DNA of 39,230 nt from Planctomycetota bacterium (GTDB taxonomy: Bacteria > Planctomycetota > UBA1135 > GCA-002686595). The DNA lies in the NCBI GenBank assembly GCA_002686595.1, contig NYXZ01000059.1, positions 1-39,230 on the forward strand, in the 5' to 3' direction. The notes beneath the pieces were generated by a model. The model was given only the letters and a program-made list of their open reading frames with translations. It was not told the origin of the DNA and searched no databases. Shown in pieces: positions 16,972 to 27,260 of the stretch. The translations under genes were made by a program, and so were the position numbers. How positions within the stretch are numbered: position 1 is the first letter of the stretch; the number at the start of each line of letters is the position of its first letter.

Positions 16972-17651
16972 TAGTAATGACAGGCTGCGCAGTCGGTTGA
17001 AACGTGCATATCCTTGCGCTCCGCGTCGTCGCGTGTCTCCATCTTGATGGCCTTGGTCACGCCCTGGGAACGGTGGCAATCGATGCACCAGCCCATGGTC
17101 ATGCTGCCTTCCTGGCGCACCTTGTCCATGCTGGACACCGGGCCGTGGCAGCTCTCGCAGGCCACGCCGCGGGTCACATGAACACTGTGGTTGAAGTACA
17201 CGAAATCGGGCAGGTTGTGCACGCGCACCCATTCCAGGGGCTTTGGCTCAATACTCTCGTCGAGCTGCCCATCCGGCCCACGCCCCAGGGACGCGTAGAG
17301 TTTGGTCAGCTCCGGCGAAGTAATCTGGCGTGCCTCCCGGCCCTCTTCCTCGGCGGCAGCCTTCTCCAAGGCGCTGGCATCCATGCCCGCGGTAACGCTG
17401 CCGTGGCAGTTCATGCACAACTCCGCCGGCGGCACACCAGCGTGACGGCTAGTGCGCGCACCGTAGTGGCAGTAGAGACAGTCGATGCCGAGTTCCCCGG
17501 CATGCAGCCGATGGGAATAGGCCATTGGCTGGTCCGGCGTATAGCCCTGCTGCCCGTTCAGCAACTGCACATCGGCGCTGCTGAACAGGGCAACCAGGGC
17601 GAAGACGAACATCGCCGCCAGGAAGGTCTTGGCATTGAGGGCTACGGACAT
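16971..17651 (-). CDS. actA: Alternative Complex III pentaheme cytochrome c subunit ActA
   Basis: Membrane-anchored pentaheme cytochrome c (226 aa), first gene of the ACIII set. The N-terminal helix (about 8-24) anchors it. Five CxxCH motifs are present: CLYCH (58-62), CMNCH (79-83), CESCH (165-169), CIDCH (189-193) and CAACH (221-225), the number expected of ActA. Flanking text such as AYSHRLHAGELGIDCLYCH and VYFNHSVHVTRGVACESCH supplies distal histidine ligands. I chose MSVALNAKTF because the open frame upstream runs into the narK stop. The gap to the upstream narK is only 14 nt, which places ACIII on the same transcription unit as the nitrate reductase genes. Confidence 0.94.
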   Translation of the reverse strand: MSVALNAKTFLAAMFVFALVALFSSADVQLLNGQQGYTPDQPMAYSHRLHAGELGIDCLYCHYGARTSRHAGVPPAELCMNCHGSVTAGMDASALEKAAAEEEGREARQITSPELTKLYASLGRGPDGQLDESIEPKPLEWVRVHNLPDFVYFNHSVHVTRGVACESCHGPVSSMDKVRQEGSMTMGWCIDCHRSQGVTKAIKMETRDDAERKDMHVSTDCAACHY

Positions 17652-17665
17652 GGAGTCAGGGTCGC

Positions 17666-19300
17666 TTAGGGGTTTTTGTGCTCGGCCTTGGGGCCGAGGT
17701 AGTACCACCAGTTGAGGACAGCGCAGAAAGCGTAGAAAACGGCCAGGCCATACATGGCGATTTCGGGCGTCGCGGCCTTCATCTGCTCACCGATCAGCTT
17801 GGGAATCAGGAAGGCCCCATAGGCAGCCACTGCTGAAGTCCAACCAAGCACCGGACCGGCCTGCTCTTGGTTGAAGACCATGGAAATGGTGCGGAAGGTC
17901 GAGCCATTACCCACACCCGTGGCCGCGAAGAGGATCACGATCAGGATGAAGAAGGGCATGAAGTACTGCTCCGGCGTCATGGACTGATAAGCCAAGGCAG
18001 AGTAGTAGCCAACGCCAATGGCGGAGACGGTCATCACCACCGCCACCACTTGGGTCACGATGGCGCCACCGACTTTGTCCGCGATCATTCCACCGATGGG
18101 CCTGATCAAGGCACCGACAAAAGCTCCCACCCAGACAAACATGAAGGTCGCCGGGCCATTGGGGTTGTTGCCAGCGGCGGAGAGCACTCCGTCCACCATG
18201 CCACCGTGCACCATCACGCCGTCCACCATGCCATGCTGGAAGCCGAAGATGAACTTGATGGCCAGGCCAACAGCGGCTGAGAAGCCGATGAATGAGCCGA
18301 AAGTCATCGTGTAGATGATGGTCATCACCCAGGTGTGCTTGTTGTCGAAGATCTTGTACTGACGCTTAAGGTTGCCCTTGATCTCGCCTGGCGAGAGCAT
18401 CTTCATCAATATCACCGTGGAGGCGATGACCGCCGGCAGCACAATCCATTTGACCCAGGTCAGGGCGGCGTATTTCAGGATGAAGAACAACCCCGCGCCA
18501 GCGGTCCCAAAACCGATCAGCAGCAACCAAGTGATGCGCCCGAAACACACCAGAGGGTTCTTAATGCCCGGCGTTACTGCCTCGGTGGTGATGTTGTTCA
18601 TCTTCGTCCAACCGAGTACTGCCAAGGGAATCAGCCAATACATCCAAACCCAACCCGCGCTGGAGAGCCAAGTCTCCGAGCCCGCTGGAATGCGCTTGAA
18701 AATTGTCCCACTGGTAGTTTTCAGCATCTCCGGAGCCCCGCTCAAGGGGCCGACGATGGCGGCCGTCATGCACAGCGGGATCAGGATCTGCATGGTGGTC
18801 ACACCGAAGTTGCCCAGGCCAGCATTCATGCCCAGGGCATAGCCCTGCACCTTCTTCGGGTAGAAGAAGCTGATGTTGGACATGGAGGAGGCGAAGTTGC
18901 CGCCGCCAATGCCAGACAGGAATGCCAGGACCTGAAAGACCCCCAGTGGGGTCTCCGGATTCTGGAGGCAGAAGGCCGCCCCCAGGGCCGGAATCATCAA
19001 CAGTGCTGTCGTGAAGAAGATGGTGTTTCGACCGCCGGCAAGCCGGATGAAGAAGGTACTCGGGATGCGCAGAGTGGCTCCCGTGAGACCCGCGATCGCG
19101 GTCAGGGTGAATAGCTGGGACTGCTCAAATGGGAATCCCAAGTTCTTCATCTGGACCGTGATGATCCCCCACATGAGCCAGACTGCGAAGCCGCAGAGCA
19201 GGCTGGGGATCGAGATCCACAGGTTTCGAGTAGCGGTTGACTTGCCTTCTGATTCCCAGAAGGCCTCGTCTTCAACATCCCAACGGTCGAGGTTTGCCAT
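17666..19300 (-). CDS. narK: Nitrate/nitrite transporter, NarK family (first of two in ACIII-proximal order)
   Basis: Major facilitator superfamily transporter of the NarK/NNP family, 544 residues from the ATG ending at 19300, with about twelve hydrophobic segments. The nitrate signature is clear: LSGIGGGNFASSMSNISFF, then YPKKVQGYALGMNAGLGNFGV. A second glycine-rich block, GNGSTFRTISMVFNQEQAGPVLGW, lies in the C-terminal half. It is probably a nitrate importer or nitrate/nitrite exchanger for the cytoplasmic nitrate reductase. A central loop contains an internal duplication, MVDGV...GGMVDGV, from a direct repeat at 18188-18232. It starts 10 nt after the other narK ends. It is only distantly similar to that neighbour, so the pair probably differs in transport mode. 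Confidence 0.92.
   Translation of the reverse strand: MANLDRWDVEDEAFWESEGKSTATRNLWISIPSLLCGFAVWLMWGIITVQMKNLGFPFEQSQLFTLTAIAGLTGATLRIPSTFFIRLAGGRNTIFFTTALLMIPALGAAFCLQNPETPLGVFQVLAFLSGIGGGNFASSMSNISFFYPKKVQGYALGMNAGLGNFGVTTMQILIPLCMTAAIVGPLSGAPEMLKTTSGTIFKRIPAGSETWLSSAGWVWMYWLIPLAVLGWTKMNNITTEAVTPGIKNPLVCFGRITWLLLIGFGTAGAGLFFILKYAALTWVKWIVLPAVIASTVILMKMLSPGEIKGNLKRQYKIFDNKHTWVMTIIYTMTFGSFIGFSAAVGLAIKFIFGFQHGMVDGVMVHGGMVDGVLSAAGNNPNGPATFMFVWVGAFVGALIRPIGGMIADKVGGAIVTQVVAVVMTVSAIGVGYYSALAYQSMTPEQYFMPFFILIVILFAATGVGNGSTFRTISMVFNQEQAGPVLGWTSAVAAYGAFLIPKLIGEQMKAATPEIAMYGLAVFYAFCAVLNWWYYLGPKAEHKNP
18188..18232. repeat. Direct repeat inside narK
   Basis: The 15-mer CCGTCCACCATGCCA occurs at 18188-18202 and again at 18218-18232. 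The 30-bp period duplicates ten codons in frame. It lengthens a loop of the transporter with a His/Met/Asp-rich segment (GGMVDGVMVHGGMVDGV when read on the minus strand). Confidence 0.75.
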
Positions 19301-19310
19301 GGCTTGCTTC

Positions 19311-20831
19311 CTAGGCGCTAACGGTTGCGGGTTCGGCAGCGGCGGCGGAGGTTTCCGGGCCATTGCTCTCACAGTGATGGACATCAGCGAAGGATCCCTT
19401 GGGTTCCTTTAGGAACAGGGCACCACCCGCGCACACGATGGCGCAGGCCCCAATGGTGTAGAAGAAAGTGCTGGCGTTGGAAACCAGGCTGAACACCGTC
19501 AGGAAGGTGACCGCGCCCACATTGCCATAGGCACCGACCATGCCGGCGATTTGGCCGGTGACGCGCTTCTTGACCAGGGGCACGATGGCGTACACGGCAC
19601 CTTCACCGGCCTGCACGAAGAATGAGCAGGTCATGGTGACGCAAACAGCTAACCAAACGGGCCAGGTGCTGTTCAGCTGGGCCATCAACATGTAGCCCAC
19701 GGACAGGCCGAGCAGGAGCACCAAGAGGGTCTTGGTGCGCGAGCCCAGGCGGTCCGACAGGAAGCCGCCCATGGGCCGGGCGAAGAGGTTCATGAAGGCG
19801 AAGGAGGCCGCGATAGCACCGGCCACCTGGGGGGTCAAGCTCCAGGTGTCCTGGAAGAACCAGGGCAACATGGAAACCACCGCCAGCTCCGAGCCAAAGG
19901 TCACAAAGTAGGCGAAGTCGAGCACGGCCACCTGGCGGAAGTTCCACTTGTCATCCTCCTGATACCCTTCGCGAATTTGCGGCGCGTTGACGGTCCAGGC
20001 CTTCCAGCCTTGGAAAAGGAACGTCGCCACCAATATGCCGTACACAACATGAGCGCCCTGGGTGGGCAGGAAGTTCAGGTTGTGCAGTTTCCAGTTCAGC
20101 AGGCCCAGGGCCGCCAGCATGGGCAACTGCATGAAGATCAGGCCATAAAGCGAACCCCAGGAGGTGACCTCCATGGCGCCGGCGCGCTTGGGCTTGTGGT
20201 AGACCTGCCCCGGGGGCGTGTCTTGCACATTGAAAAAGTAAATGAAGCCGTAGATGAAGCAGGTGACACCCGTGAGCACGATGGCGTAGCGCCAGCCGTC
20301 CTCGCCACCGAAGAAGTTCAGGGCGATGACCGGCAGCAACATTGCCGAGGCAGCGGAACCGAAGTTACCGAAGCCGCCGTATATCCCCTCGGCCTCGCCC
20401 ACATCCCTGGGCGGGAACCACTCGGCGACCATGCGGATGCCGATCACGAAGCCGGCGCCGATGCAGCCGAGCAACAGGCGAGTAATGACCAACTGGGTCA
20501 TGTTCGTGGAGAAGGCGAAGACCCAGCAGGGGATCGCCATCACCCACAACAGCCAGGAATAGACTTTTCTGGGCCCAAAGCGATCGAGCAACATGCCGAT
20601 CACAATCCGCGCCGGGATTGTCAAGGCCACATTGCAAATCAGGAGCACTTTGATGTCCTGGGCGCTGAGGCCAATTTGGGCTTTCATGGTGGTGGCCAGG
20701 GGGGCCATGTTGAACCAAGCCATGAAGGTCAGGAAGAAGGCGAACCAGGTCATGTGCAGGGTCTTGTAGGGGCCCTTAAATGACAGGTACTGCAGCGGGT
20801 TGAACCGCTTGGTGATGGTGTGGGCTGACAT
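19311..20831 (-). CDS. narK: Nitrate/nitrite transporter, NarK family (narI-proximal)
   Basis: Second MFS transporter of the NarK/NNP family, 506 residues, starting at MSAHTITKRFNP 14 nt after narI ends; a longer upstream frame overlaps narI and is rejected. Twelve hydrophobic segments are visible. Signature-like stretches are GCIGAGFVIGIRMVAEWFPPRDVGEAEGIYG (N-terminal half, with the family arginine) and GEGAVYAIVPLVKKRVTGQIAGMVGAYGN (C-terminal half). Paired narK genes downstream of narGHJI are known in Thermus and some Proteobacteria, where one is described as a nitrate/proton symporter and the other as a nitrate/nitrite antiporter. Which is which here cannot be told by reading alone. Confidence 0.92.
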   Translation of the reverse strand: MSAHTITKRFNPLQYLSFKGPYKTLHMTWFAFFLTFMAWFNMAPLATTMKAQIGLSAQDIKVLLICNVALTIPARIVIGMLLDRFGPRKVYSWLLWVMAIPCWVFAFSTNMTQLVITRLLLGCIGAGFVIGIRMVAEWFPPRDVGEAEGIYGGFGNFGSAASAMLLPVIALNFFGGEDGWRYAIVLTGVTCFIYGFIYFFNVQDTPPGQVYHKPKRAGAMEVTSWGSLYGLIFMQLPMLAALGLLNWKLHNLNFLPTQGAHVVYGILVATFLFQGWKAWTVNAPQIREGYQEDDKWNFRQVAVLDFAYFVTFGSELAVVSMLPWFFQDTWSLTPQVAGAIAASFAFMNLFARPMGGFLSDRLGSRTKTLLVLLLGLSVGYMLMAQLNSTWPVWLAVCVTMTCSFFVQAGEGAVYAIVPLVKKRVTGQIAGMVGAYGNVGAVTFLTVFSLVSNASTFFYTIGACAIVCAGGALFLKEPKGSFADVHHCESNGPETSAAAAEPATVSA

Positions 20832-20845
20832 GGTGTTCTGCCGGG

Positions 20846-21535
20846 CTACTTGGCCTGGCGAATGCGCCGGCGATCCCGATTCCAGAGGACGACTTGAGTG
20901 CGTCGCCACAGATAGTGGTTGGGGACCACGAGCACGTGGACAAGTCGGGTAAAGGGGAAGAACCCGATCAAGAGGAATGCATTGACGACATGCACCTTGA
21001 CCGACAGCGGCATGCTGGCGATGTAGGACACATCAGGCTGCAAGGAAAAGAGAGACCAAAGCCACGGAACTGCATTGGTGGCGAACCAGGAACTTCCCCA
21101 TCCCTGGTAAATCGCCACATAAATGCCAGATCCGATCTGGACCACCAACAATAGGTAGATGACCCAGTCACTCGTCGTTGTTACGCGACGGGCTTTGGAA
21201 AAGTTGAAACGACGGACGATGACGTTGACCACGCCCACGAGGGCAACGACAGCCATGGCCAGTCCGGTGATCTCCGTAATGAAGAGCCGGGCCGGTTCCG
21301 CGTTCCAGGAAAGGATCGCATTCGGGATGAAGAGACCAGCGAGGTGCAGGCCCAACACGAATAACAATCCATAGTGAAAGGGCACTGAGCCCCAGAAGTG
21401 TTGCTTGTTCTCCAAGAACTGGGAGGACAGGCTGGAATATGAGAAGGTCCTCTGCCGGTACCGTTGAATGGTGACCAGGAAGAAAGTGCCCAAGGCAAGG
21501 TAGGGCAGGACGACGAAGAGCAGGAAGTCGTTCAT
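20846..21535 (-). CDS. narI: Respiratory nitrate reductase gamma subunit (cytochrome b)
   Basis: Diheme b-type membrane anchor of nitrate reductase, which oxidises quinol on the outer side and passes electrons inward to NarH. The 229-residue protein has five hydrophobic segments. Histidines fall where heme ligands are expected from E. coli NarI: His54 and His64 (FHYGLLFVLGLHLAG) for one helix, His182 (VKVHVVNAF) and His200 (TRLVHVL) for another. The quinol-oxidising route therefore looks intact. The start overlaps the narJ stop by 4 nt (ATGA). This argues that the complex is a working quinol:nitrate oxidoreductase and not an enzyme that depends on ACIII for electrons. Confidence 0.95.
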   Translation of the reverse strand: MNDFLLFVVLPYLALGTFFLVTIQRYRQRTFSYSSLSSQFLENKQHFWGSVPFHYGLLFVLGLHLAGLFIPNAILSWNAEPARLFITEITGLAMAVVALVGVVNVIVRRFNFSKARRVTTTSDWVIYLLLVVQIGSGIYVAIYQGWGSSWFATNAVPWLWSLFSLQPDVSYIASMPLSVKVHVVNAFLLIGFFPFTRLVHVLVVPNHYLWRRTQVVLWNRDRRRIRQAK

Positions 21536-22074
21536 GACGGGTTCACCGACTGGTCAGAGGTCTCGTAGGTCTTGAGCAGGCACTCGATCCCGTCGAGGAC
21601 GGGTAGATAGGGGCTCTCGATTTTTTCGAGCCCAGCTTTGATCTTGATAACAGCGGGCAGGATTGCTTCCAGTGCCAGGGAGGGCGCCTGGTCAGCGTCT
21701 TCGCGTCCGAGCACCATGAGGCCGTGGGAGAGGTGATCGGGAAGCTCGCTGTTTTCGGTAATCCCGAGGTCGCGCAGGCGTCCGCGCATGACCACCAGGA
21801 AGGCGCCCCGGTCATAGGTTTCCCCATGCAGGTGCCAGCCGATTTCCAAGGCTCGGTCAGCCACGTTGTCGAAGGTGCGCGTGAAGAGCTCCTCGAGGTC
21901 GTGCTGGGGTGTGACGGCCACGAACTCGGCGAACTCCCGCAGGCGCTCGCTGGCAGGCGGGCAAGCCACAGCCAAGCTGGCCACGGCCTGGGCCACCGGT
22001 TCCGTCAAGCCCTTGACGGGATAACAGAGCAGGCCTGCCAGGGCCTCGTGGGCAGTCATCAGGGTCGCCGGCAT
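21532..22074 (-). CDS. narJ: Nitrate reductase assembly chaperone NarJ
   Basis: Cytoplasmic chaperone of the TorD/DmsD/NarJ family that binds the NarG N-terminus and helps insert the molybdenum cofactor; it is not part of the mature complex. The ATG ending at 22074 overlaps the narH stop as TGATG and gives 180 residues; a GTG one codon earlier (22077) is an alternative. Recognisable features are the LLCYP element near the N-terminus, DLEELFTRTFDNVADRALEIGWHLHGE and the DLGITENSELPDHLSHGLMVL block, both typical of NarJ. It lies between narH and narI, the usual order. Confidence 0.93.
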   Translation of the reverse strand: MPATLMTAHEALAGLLCYPVKGLTEPVAQAVASLAVACPPASERLREFAEFVAVTPQHDLEELFTRTFDNVADRALEIGWHLHGETYDRGAFLVVMRGRLRDLGITENSELPDHLSHGLMVLGREDADQAPSLALEAILPAVIKIKAGLEKIESPYLPVLDGIECLLKTYETSDQSVNPS

Positions 22075-23561
22075 CACGATCTCTGGGGCGCCTCGCGGAA
22101 GCCAAAGCCCGTGGACTTCTTGTGTTCGAGGGGATCGTTAAGCATTTCGATGGCCATCTCGCGCTGGGCGGGAGGAATCACAAAGCGATCATCGAAGGTG
22201 GCCAGGGAGGTCAACTTGTAGATGGCATCAGCCTCTTCCTGAGTGCATTCAGCCTCCTGCAGGGCACGTTGTGCCGTTTCCAGGTCTATGTCCCCCACCG
22301 TCAGGTGGCGTCTCAGCATGCGCACGGCGTACTGCTTGCGCAGGGCGTAGCGCACGAGGCCATCGTTGCCAGCGGCGAAGAGCTTGCCCATGAACTGGAT
22401 CGGGACGCGGGCTTTTTCAATGTCCGCGAACAGGTCATCGGAATCGTTGCGCACGGTCCCGCCCTGGGTCGTCGAAAGCACCGGACTGAGGGGCGGCACA
22501 TAAAAGAGCATCGGCAAGGTGCGGAACTCAGTGTGCAGCGGGAGGCCCAGCCCCCACTCCTTCACGAACTTGTAGACCGGCGATTCCTGGGCAGTCTTGA
22601 TGACCGAGTCAGCAATACCGTTAGCCTTGGCCTGGGCAATGACTTCCGGGTCATGGGGATCGAGGATCATGTCGCGCTGGGCGTCGACCAGGTCAAGATC
22701 GTCTTGCTTGGCCGTCTCCTCGATGCGGTCGGCGTCATAGAGCAAGTTGCCCAAGTACCTAATCCGCCCGACGCAGGAGTGGAAACAGGCCGGCGCCTGG
22801 CCGGTTTCAACGCGCGGGTAGCACAGGATGCACTTCTCCGACTTGCCGGTGGACCAGTTGAAGTAGGTCTTCTTGTAGGGGCAGGCTGAAACGCAGGAAC
22901 GCCAGGCGCGGCAGCCCTTCTGGTTGAGCAGCACAATGCCATCCTCGCCGCGCTTGTAGAGCGCGCCCGAGGGGCAGGAAGCCACACAGGCCGGGTTCAT
23001 GCAGTGGTTGCAAATCCGCGGCATGTAGAAGAACGCCAGACGCTGGATTTCGAACATCTGCTGGCGAACCTCCTCCGGCAGACCCTCCAGGTTGACGTCG
23101 TTCTCCGCATAGACCGGCGAACCACCGAAGTCGTCGTCCCAGTTCGGTCCGGCCTCCACATCGATGTACTCGCCGGTGACCATCGAAATCGGAATGGCCG
23201 TGGGCTGATCATCACCCTCGGGGGCGTTGAACAGGTCCTCGTACTTGTAGGTCCAAGGCTCGTAGTAGTCGTCCATGCTGGGCATGGTCGGGTTGTGGAA
23301 GATGTTCGGGATGACCCGCGCCGGCCCGGTGGACTTCAGGCGCAGCTTGCCGCCGCGCACTTCCCAACCACCCTTGTAGTTGACCTGGTCTTCCCAACGC
23401 GTCGGATAGCCCCCACCGGGCTTGGTCTCGACGTTGTTCCACCACATGTAGTCGGTGCCCTCGCGATCGGTCCAGATGTTCTTGCAGGCGATGCTGCAGG
23501 TGTGGCACCCGATGCACTTGTCGAGGTGAAACACCATCGAGATTTGAGATCGTACGTCCAT
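22074..23561 (-). CDS. narH: Respiratory nitrate reductase beta subunit
   Basis: Four-cluster ferredoxin subunit linking NarI hemes to NarG (495 aa). The first ligand group is CIGCHTCSIACK (residues ~16-27). The central groups are CNHCMNPACVASCPSGA and CRAWRSCVSACPYKK, where Trp replaces a Cys and so creates the [3Fe-4S] site as in E. coli NarH. They are followed by KCILCYPRVETGQAPACFHSC. The C-terminal region with the family motif FYVPPLSPV is present, so the protein is complete. The gap after narG is 30 nt, the longest inside this 13-gene run. Homologues also serve as NxrB in Nitrobacter-type nitrite oxidoreductases, so subunit type alone does not fix direction. Confidence 0.95.
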   Translation of the reverse strand: MDVRSQISMVFHLDKCIGCHTCSIACKNIWTDREGTDYMWWNNVETKPGGGYPTRWEDQVNYKGGWEVRGGKLRLKSTGPARVIPNIFHNPTMPSMDDYYEPWTYKYEDLFNAPEGDDQPTAIPISMVTGEYIDVEAGPNWDDDFGGSPVYAENDVNLEGLPEEVRQQMFEIQRLAFFYMPRICNHCMNPACVASCPSGALYKRGEDGIVLLNQKGCRAWRSCVSACPYKKTYFNWSTGKSEKCILCYPRVETGQAPACFHSCVGRIRYLGNLLYDADRIEETAKQDDLDLVDAQRDMILDPHDPEVIAQAKANGIADSVIKTAQESPVYKFVKEWGLGLPLHTEFRTLPMLFYVPPLSPVLSTTQGGTVRNDSDDLFADIEKARVPIQFMGKLFAAGNDGLVRYALRKQYAVRMLRRHLTVGDIDLETAQRALQEAECTQEEADAIYKLTSLATFDDRFVIPPAQREMAIEMLNDPLEHKKSTGFGFREAPQRS

Positions 23562-23591
23562 CTTGATTGCTCTTTGTCTATTGGGGTGTGG

Positions 23592-26500
23592 TTACCAAAC
23601 GGGACGGTCGGGGAGCTTGCGTACCAAGACATGCGTGTCTCGGTTGCATCCCGTCGGACCCCAGTAGTTGAAGTGGAAGGTGAACTGGCCATAACCGCCG
23701 ACCATCAGGTTCGGCTTGAGGCGCGTACGCGTCAGACTGTTGTGGCCGCCGGCCCGCCGGTTGCCGCGCAGGGGCGACTTGGGCACGGAATAGGTGCGCT
23801 CGGGCGAGTGATAGATGATGCAGATACCGCGCGGGATGCGCGCACTGACCGCGGCCCGCGTCACTACCACGCCGTGGTCGTTGTGTACCTCGACCCAATC
23901 GTTGTCATCAATGTTGATCGACGCCGCGTCCTTGTCGTTGATCCAGAACGGCTCAACGCCCCGAGACAGAGTCGTCATGCGATGATTGTCGCCGTAGGTC
24001 GAGTGGATGTGCCACTTTCCGTGGGGCGTCAAGTAGTTGAGGCACAGGGTGTCCTCACTGCGTTTCTCGCCGGCCAGGTTGGCATCCGGATCACTCGTGC
24101 GCAGGTCCGCATAGTCCACCGGCATGGGCTTGGGCTTGTAGGTCGGCAGGTGTTCGCCAAACTGGATATAGCCGGGATGATCGAGGTAGAAGTGCTGACG
24201 CCCAGTAAGCGTACGCCAGGGCACCATGCGCTCGCGGTTGTAGGTGAAGGGCGCGTAGGTACGGCCATCCTCCGTGATGCCTGACCACATGGGGCTGTTC
24301 AAGAGCCGGCGCGGCTGGGCCTGCAGGGCCTTGTAGTCCATGCGCACGCCGCGGTTCTTCTCGGCCAGATCAGTCAGCGTCAGACCAACGCGCTTCTCCA
24401 TGTTCTCGTAGGAACGATGGGCCAACTCGCCGTTGGTCACCGTGGCCAGATTGAGCACAGTATCAACTGCGTGGACCGCCTCCTTGAGCGACGGATAGGT
24501 CTCGCCGCCCCAAGAACTCGTCGGGCCGTCGGACACCATCTTGTCGTAGAAGTCATCGATGGCGTAGTGCGTGCCGTGGGCGCCAAGGCCCCCGTTGCGC
24601 GCACCATGACCAAAGGAAATGTACTGGTTATGGAGGTTGGCGTAGTCGCGCTCCATGACCTTGATGCCCGGCATGGTCTTGCCAGGAATCGCTTCACATT
24701 GCCCCTTGTCCCAATCGAGCATCTGGGGCTGGGCGATCTCAGCGGCCGTGTCGTGAGCCAGCGGCACCGCCACAACATCCTTGATCTTGCCCGGCAGGTG
24801 CTTGGCGGCAACCTCGGAGAACTTCTCGGCGATGGCCTTGAAGATGTCCCAGTCGGACTTCGACTCCCAACAGGGGGGCACGGCTTCGGCCAACGGATGG
24901 ATGAAGCTGTGCATATCCGTCGAGTTGATGTCGGCCTTCTCGTACCAAGTAGCCGCCGGCAGGACGATGTCGGAGTAGAGCGCCGAGGTGTCCATGCGGA
25001 AGTTCAGGTCGACGACCAAATCCATCTTGCCCTTGGGGGCGGTCTCGTGCCACTTGACCAGGTCCACATTGTCCTTGGCCATATCCGAGGCAATGTCGTT
25101 GTGGTGTGTCCCGAGGTAATGGTTCAGGAAGTACTCATGGCCCTTGGAAGAACTCATCAGGGCGTTGCCACGCCAGATGTACCAAACCCGCGGCCAGTTC
25201 TCCTCGGCGTCCGGATCCTCGATGGCGAACTGCAGCCCGCCGTCCTTGAGGTTCTTGACTACCCAGGCGGAGATTTCATCAGCCGTCGTGGCGCCGTCGG
25301 CCTCGGCCAGGCGTGCGACCTCGATCGAACTCTTGTTGAACTGGGGATAGAAGGGCAACCAGCCGTTCTTCACCGCACGCACATTGGTGTCAATCGTGTG
25401 CCCCTCGGTCAGGCTACCTTCAGGCTGGTGCGCGGGCACCGTGTGGTAGTCCTTGAAGCTGCGCTCATAGCGCCATTGGTCGGTATGCACATAGTGCCAG
25501 CTCGGAGCGTTCTGCAGGCGCGAAGCCGGATACCAGTCCTTGCCCATGGCGATACTGCCCCAGGGCTCGCCCGGCGCGAGTTTCTCCTGACCCACATAGT
25601 GAGCCAGGCCGCCGCCGTTCTTGCCAACACAACCGCACAACATCAGTGCGTTGATGGCGGCGCGGTACATCAGGTTGGCGTGGTACCAGTGGTTGATGCC
25701 GGCGCCGATGATGACCGTACATGCTCCACCTGTCTTGTCGGCGGTGACCGCCCACTCGCGGGCGAAGCGTATGAGGGTGTCGCGGCTGATGCCGGTGTAG
25801 CGCTCGGCCCAGGCCGGGGTGTAGACGGCGTCCTCATCGTAATCCGCCGGGTATTCACCATCCAAGCCACGGCTGACGCCGTACTGCGCCATGAGCAGGT
25901 CGTAGACAGTCGTGACCGTCACCGGCCCCTCGGCCGTTTCAACCGTGCGCGTGGGAACGCCACGCAGACGCGATTCGCCCTCGCCGAAGTCGTCCAGGCG
26001 CACCTGGGCCACACCGTTGTTCTGCTCCAGGAAGGTCAGCTCGGCATCGATATCGCTGCCATCCTTGCCGTCCTTGGGCAGCATGTTCCACTTGCCCTGC
26101 TCGTCACCCCAGCGGAAGCCGGAGCTACCCATGGGCATCTTGGGACGATCGTCATTGCGGTCCCACTGCAGGAACTTCCACTCGCCGTGCTGCTCGTCGG
26201 TGTAGCCCGCCAGGCGGCCAGCGCGCAACATCTGGCCGGGATCAAAGGCACCGTCGCGCTCGGTCAGCTCCACCAGATAGGGGCAATCGGAGTAGCTGCG
26301 CACGTAGTCCAGGAAGAACTCGTTCTGCTGCTCGTGGTGGAATTCCTTGAGGATCACATGGTTGACGGCCATCCACCAGGCGCCGTCTTGACCAGCGTTG
26401 AGGGAGACCCATTCGTCCGCGTACTTGGCGACCTGGTTGAAGTCAGGTGAGAAGACCACCATCTTCGAACCGTTGTGCCGGGCCTCGGCGGCGAAGTGCA

Positions 26501-27260
26501 CATCCGGTGTCCGGGTCATGTTCAGGTTGGACCCCATGACCGCCAGGAACTTGGCGTGGTACCAGTCCGCGGACTCGTTCACATCGGTCTGCTCGCCCCA
26601 AGCCTCCGGGGAGGCGTTCGGCAGGTCACAGTACCAGTCGTAGAAGGACAGGGAGATACCACCCATCAACTGCAGCATGCGTGAACCAGCCGCGTAGCTG
26701 ATCATGGACATGGCGGGAATGGGCGAGAAGCCGGCGATGCGATCGGGGCCGTGTTCTTTAATGGTGGAGACATTCGCCGCCGCCATCATCTCCAACACCG
26801 TGTCCCAGGAAGTGCGGCGGAAGCCACCCTTGCCCCGGGCACGCTGGTAGCGTGCGCGCTTTTCGGGATCGGCCTGCAACGCCTTCCAAGCGTCCACCGG
26901 GTCGGCATGGGCGGCCTGGGCCTCGCGCCACAGATCGAGCAGCGCGCCACGGATGTAGGGGTACTTGACGCGCAGCGGACTGTAGAGATACCAGGAGTAG
27001 CTGATTCCCCGCTGGCAACCGCGCGGCTCGTAAGGGGGAATACCCGACTCCAGCATCGGGTAGTCCGTGGCCTGCATCTCCCAGGCCACGATCCCATCCT
27101 TGACATGGATGTTCCAGGAGCAAGAGCCCGTGCAGTTCACGCCGTGCGTGCTGCGCACTACCTTGTCGTGCTGCCAGCGGTTGCGATAGAACTCCTCCCA
27201 GGAGCGGGTCCTGGGCTCGACGCTGTCTTCGATATAGGGATTGTTGCCGTTGTAGCTCAT
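23592..27260 (-). CDS. narG: Respiratory nitrate reductase alpha subunit (Mo-bisMGD)
   Basis: Catalytic subunit (1222 aa) that reduces nitrate to nitrite at a molybdenum bis-MGD centre. The N-terminus has no Tat signal and begins in the manner of cytoplasmic NarG. The FS0 [4Fe-4S] ligands are His39, Cys43, Cys47 and Cys82, with exactly the spacing of the E. coli protein. The Mo ligand is Asp212 in [12 protein letters not shown], followed by the [14 protein letters not shown] stretch. Length matches the family (~1240). The start overlaps the upstream cytochrome gene by 4 nt (ATGA), so its translation is coupled. The Nitrobacter-type nitrite oxidoreductase NxrA is closely related and also follows a cytochrome c gene, so a tree is needed to exclude that role; intact NarI hemes favour nitrate reduction. 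Confidence 0.95.
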   Translation of the reverse strand: MSYNGNNPYIEDSVEPRTRSWEEFYRNRWQHDKVVRSTHGVNCTGSCSWNIHVKDGIVAWEMQATDYPMLESGIPPYEPRGCQRGISYSWYLYSPLRVKYPYIRGALLDLWREAQAAHADPVDAWKALQADPEKRARYQRARGKGGFRRTSWDTVLEMMAAANVSTIKEHGPDRIAGFSPIPAMSMISYAAGSRMLQLMGGISLSFYDWYCDLPNASPEAWGEQTDVNESADWYHAKFLAVMGSNLNMTRTPDVHFAAEARHNGSKMVVFSPDFNQVAKYADEWVSLNAGQDGAWWMAVNHVILKEFHHEQQNEFFLDYVRSYSDCPYLVELTERDGAFDPGQMLRAGRLAGYTDEQHGEWKFLQWDRNDDRPKMPMGSSGFRWGDEQGKWNMLPKDGKDGSDIDAELTFLEQNNGVAQVRLDDFGEGESRLRGVPTRTVETAEGPVTVTTVYDLLMAQYGVSRGLDGEYPADYDEDAVYTPAWAERYTGISRDTLIRFAREWAVTADKTGGACTVIIGAGINHWYHANLMYRAAINALMLCGCVGKNGGGLAHYVGQEKLAPGEPWGSIAMGKDWYPASRLQNAPSWHYVHTDQWRYERSFKDYHTVPAHQPEGSLTEGHTIDTNVRAVKNGWLPFYPQFNKSSIEVARLAEADGATTADEISAWVVKNLKDGGLQFAIEDPDAEENWPRVWYIWRGNALMSSSKGHEYFLNHYLGTHHNDIASDMAKDNVDLVKWHETAPKGKMDLVVDLNFRMDTSALYSDIVLPAATWYEKADINSTDMHSFIHPLAEAVPPCWESKSDWDIFKAIAEKFSEVAAKHLPGKIKDVVAVPLAHDTAAEIAQPQMLDWDKGQCEAIPGKTMPGIKVMERDYANLHNQYISFGHGARNGGLGAHGTHYAIDDFYDKMVSDGPTSSWGGETYPSLKEAVHAVDTVLNLATVTNGELAHRSYENMEKRVGLTLTDLAEKNRGVRMDYKALQAQPRRLLNSPMWSGITEDGRTYAPFTYNRERMVPWRTLTGRQHFYLDHPGYIQFGEHLPTYKPKPMPVDYADLRTSDPDANLAGEKRSEDTLCLNYLTPHGKWHIHSTYGDNHRMTTLSRGVEPFWINDKDAASINIDDNDWVEVHNDHGVVVTRAAVSARIPRGICIIYHSPERTYSVPKSPLRGNRRAGGHNSLTRTRLKPNLMVGGYGQFTFHFNYWGPTGCNRDTHVLVRKLPDRPVW

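Noticed and set aside
16972-17232. Upstream extension of the ActB reading frame
   Set aside because: It lies over the actA heme motifs in another frame and its translation is Arg/Gly/Pro-rich without family features; the ATG overlapping the actA stop fits the operon.
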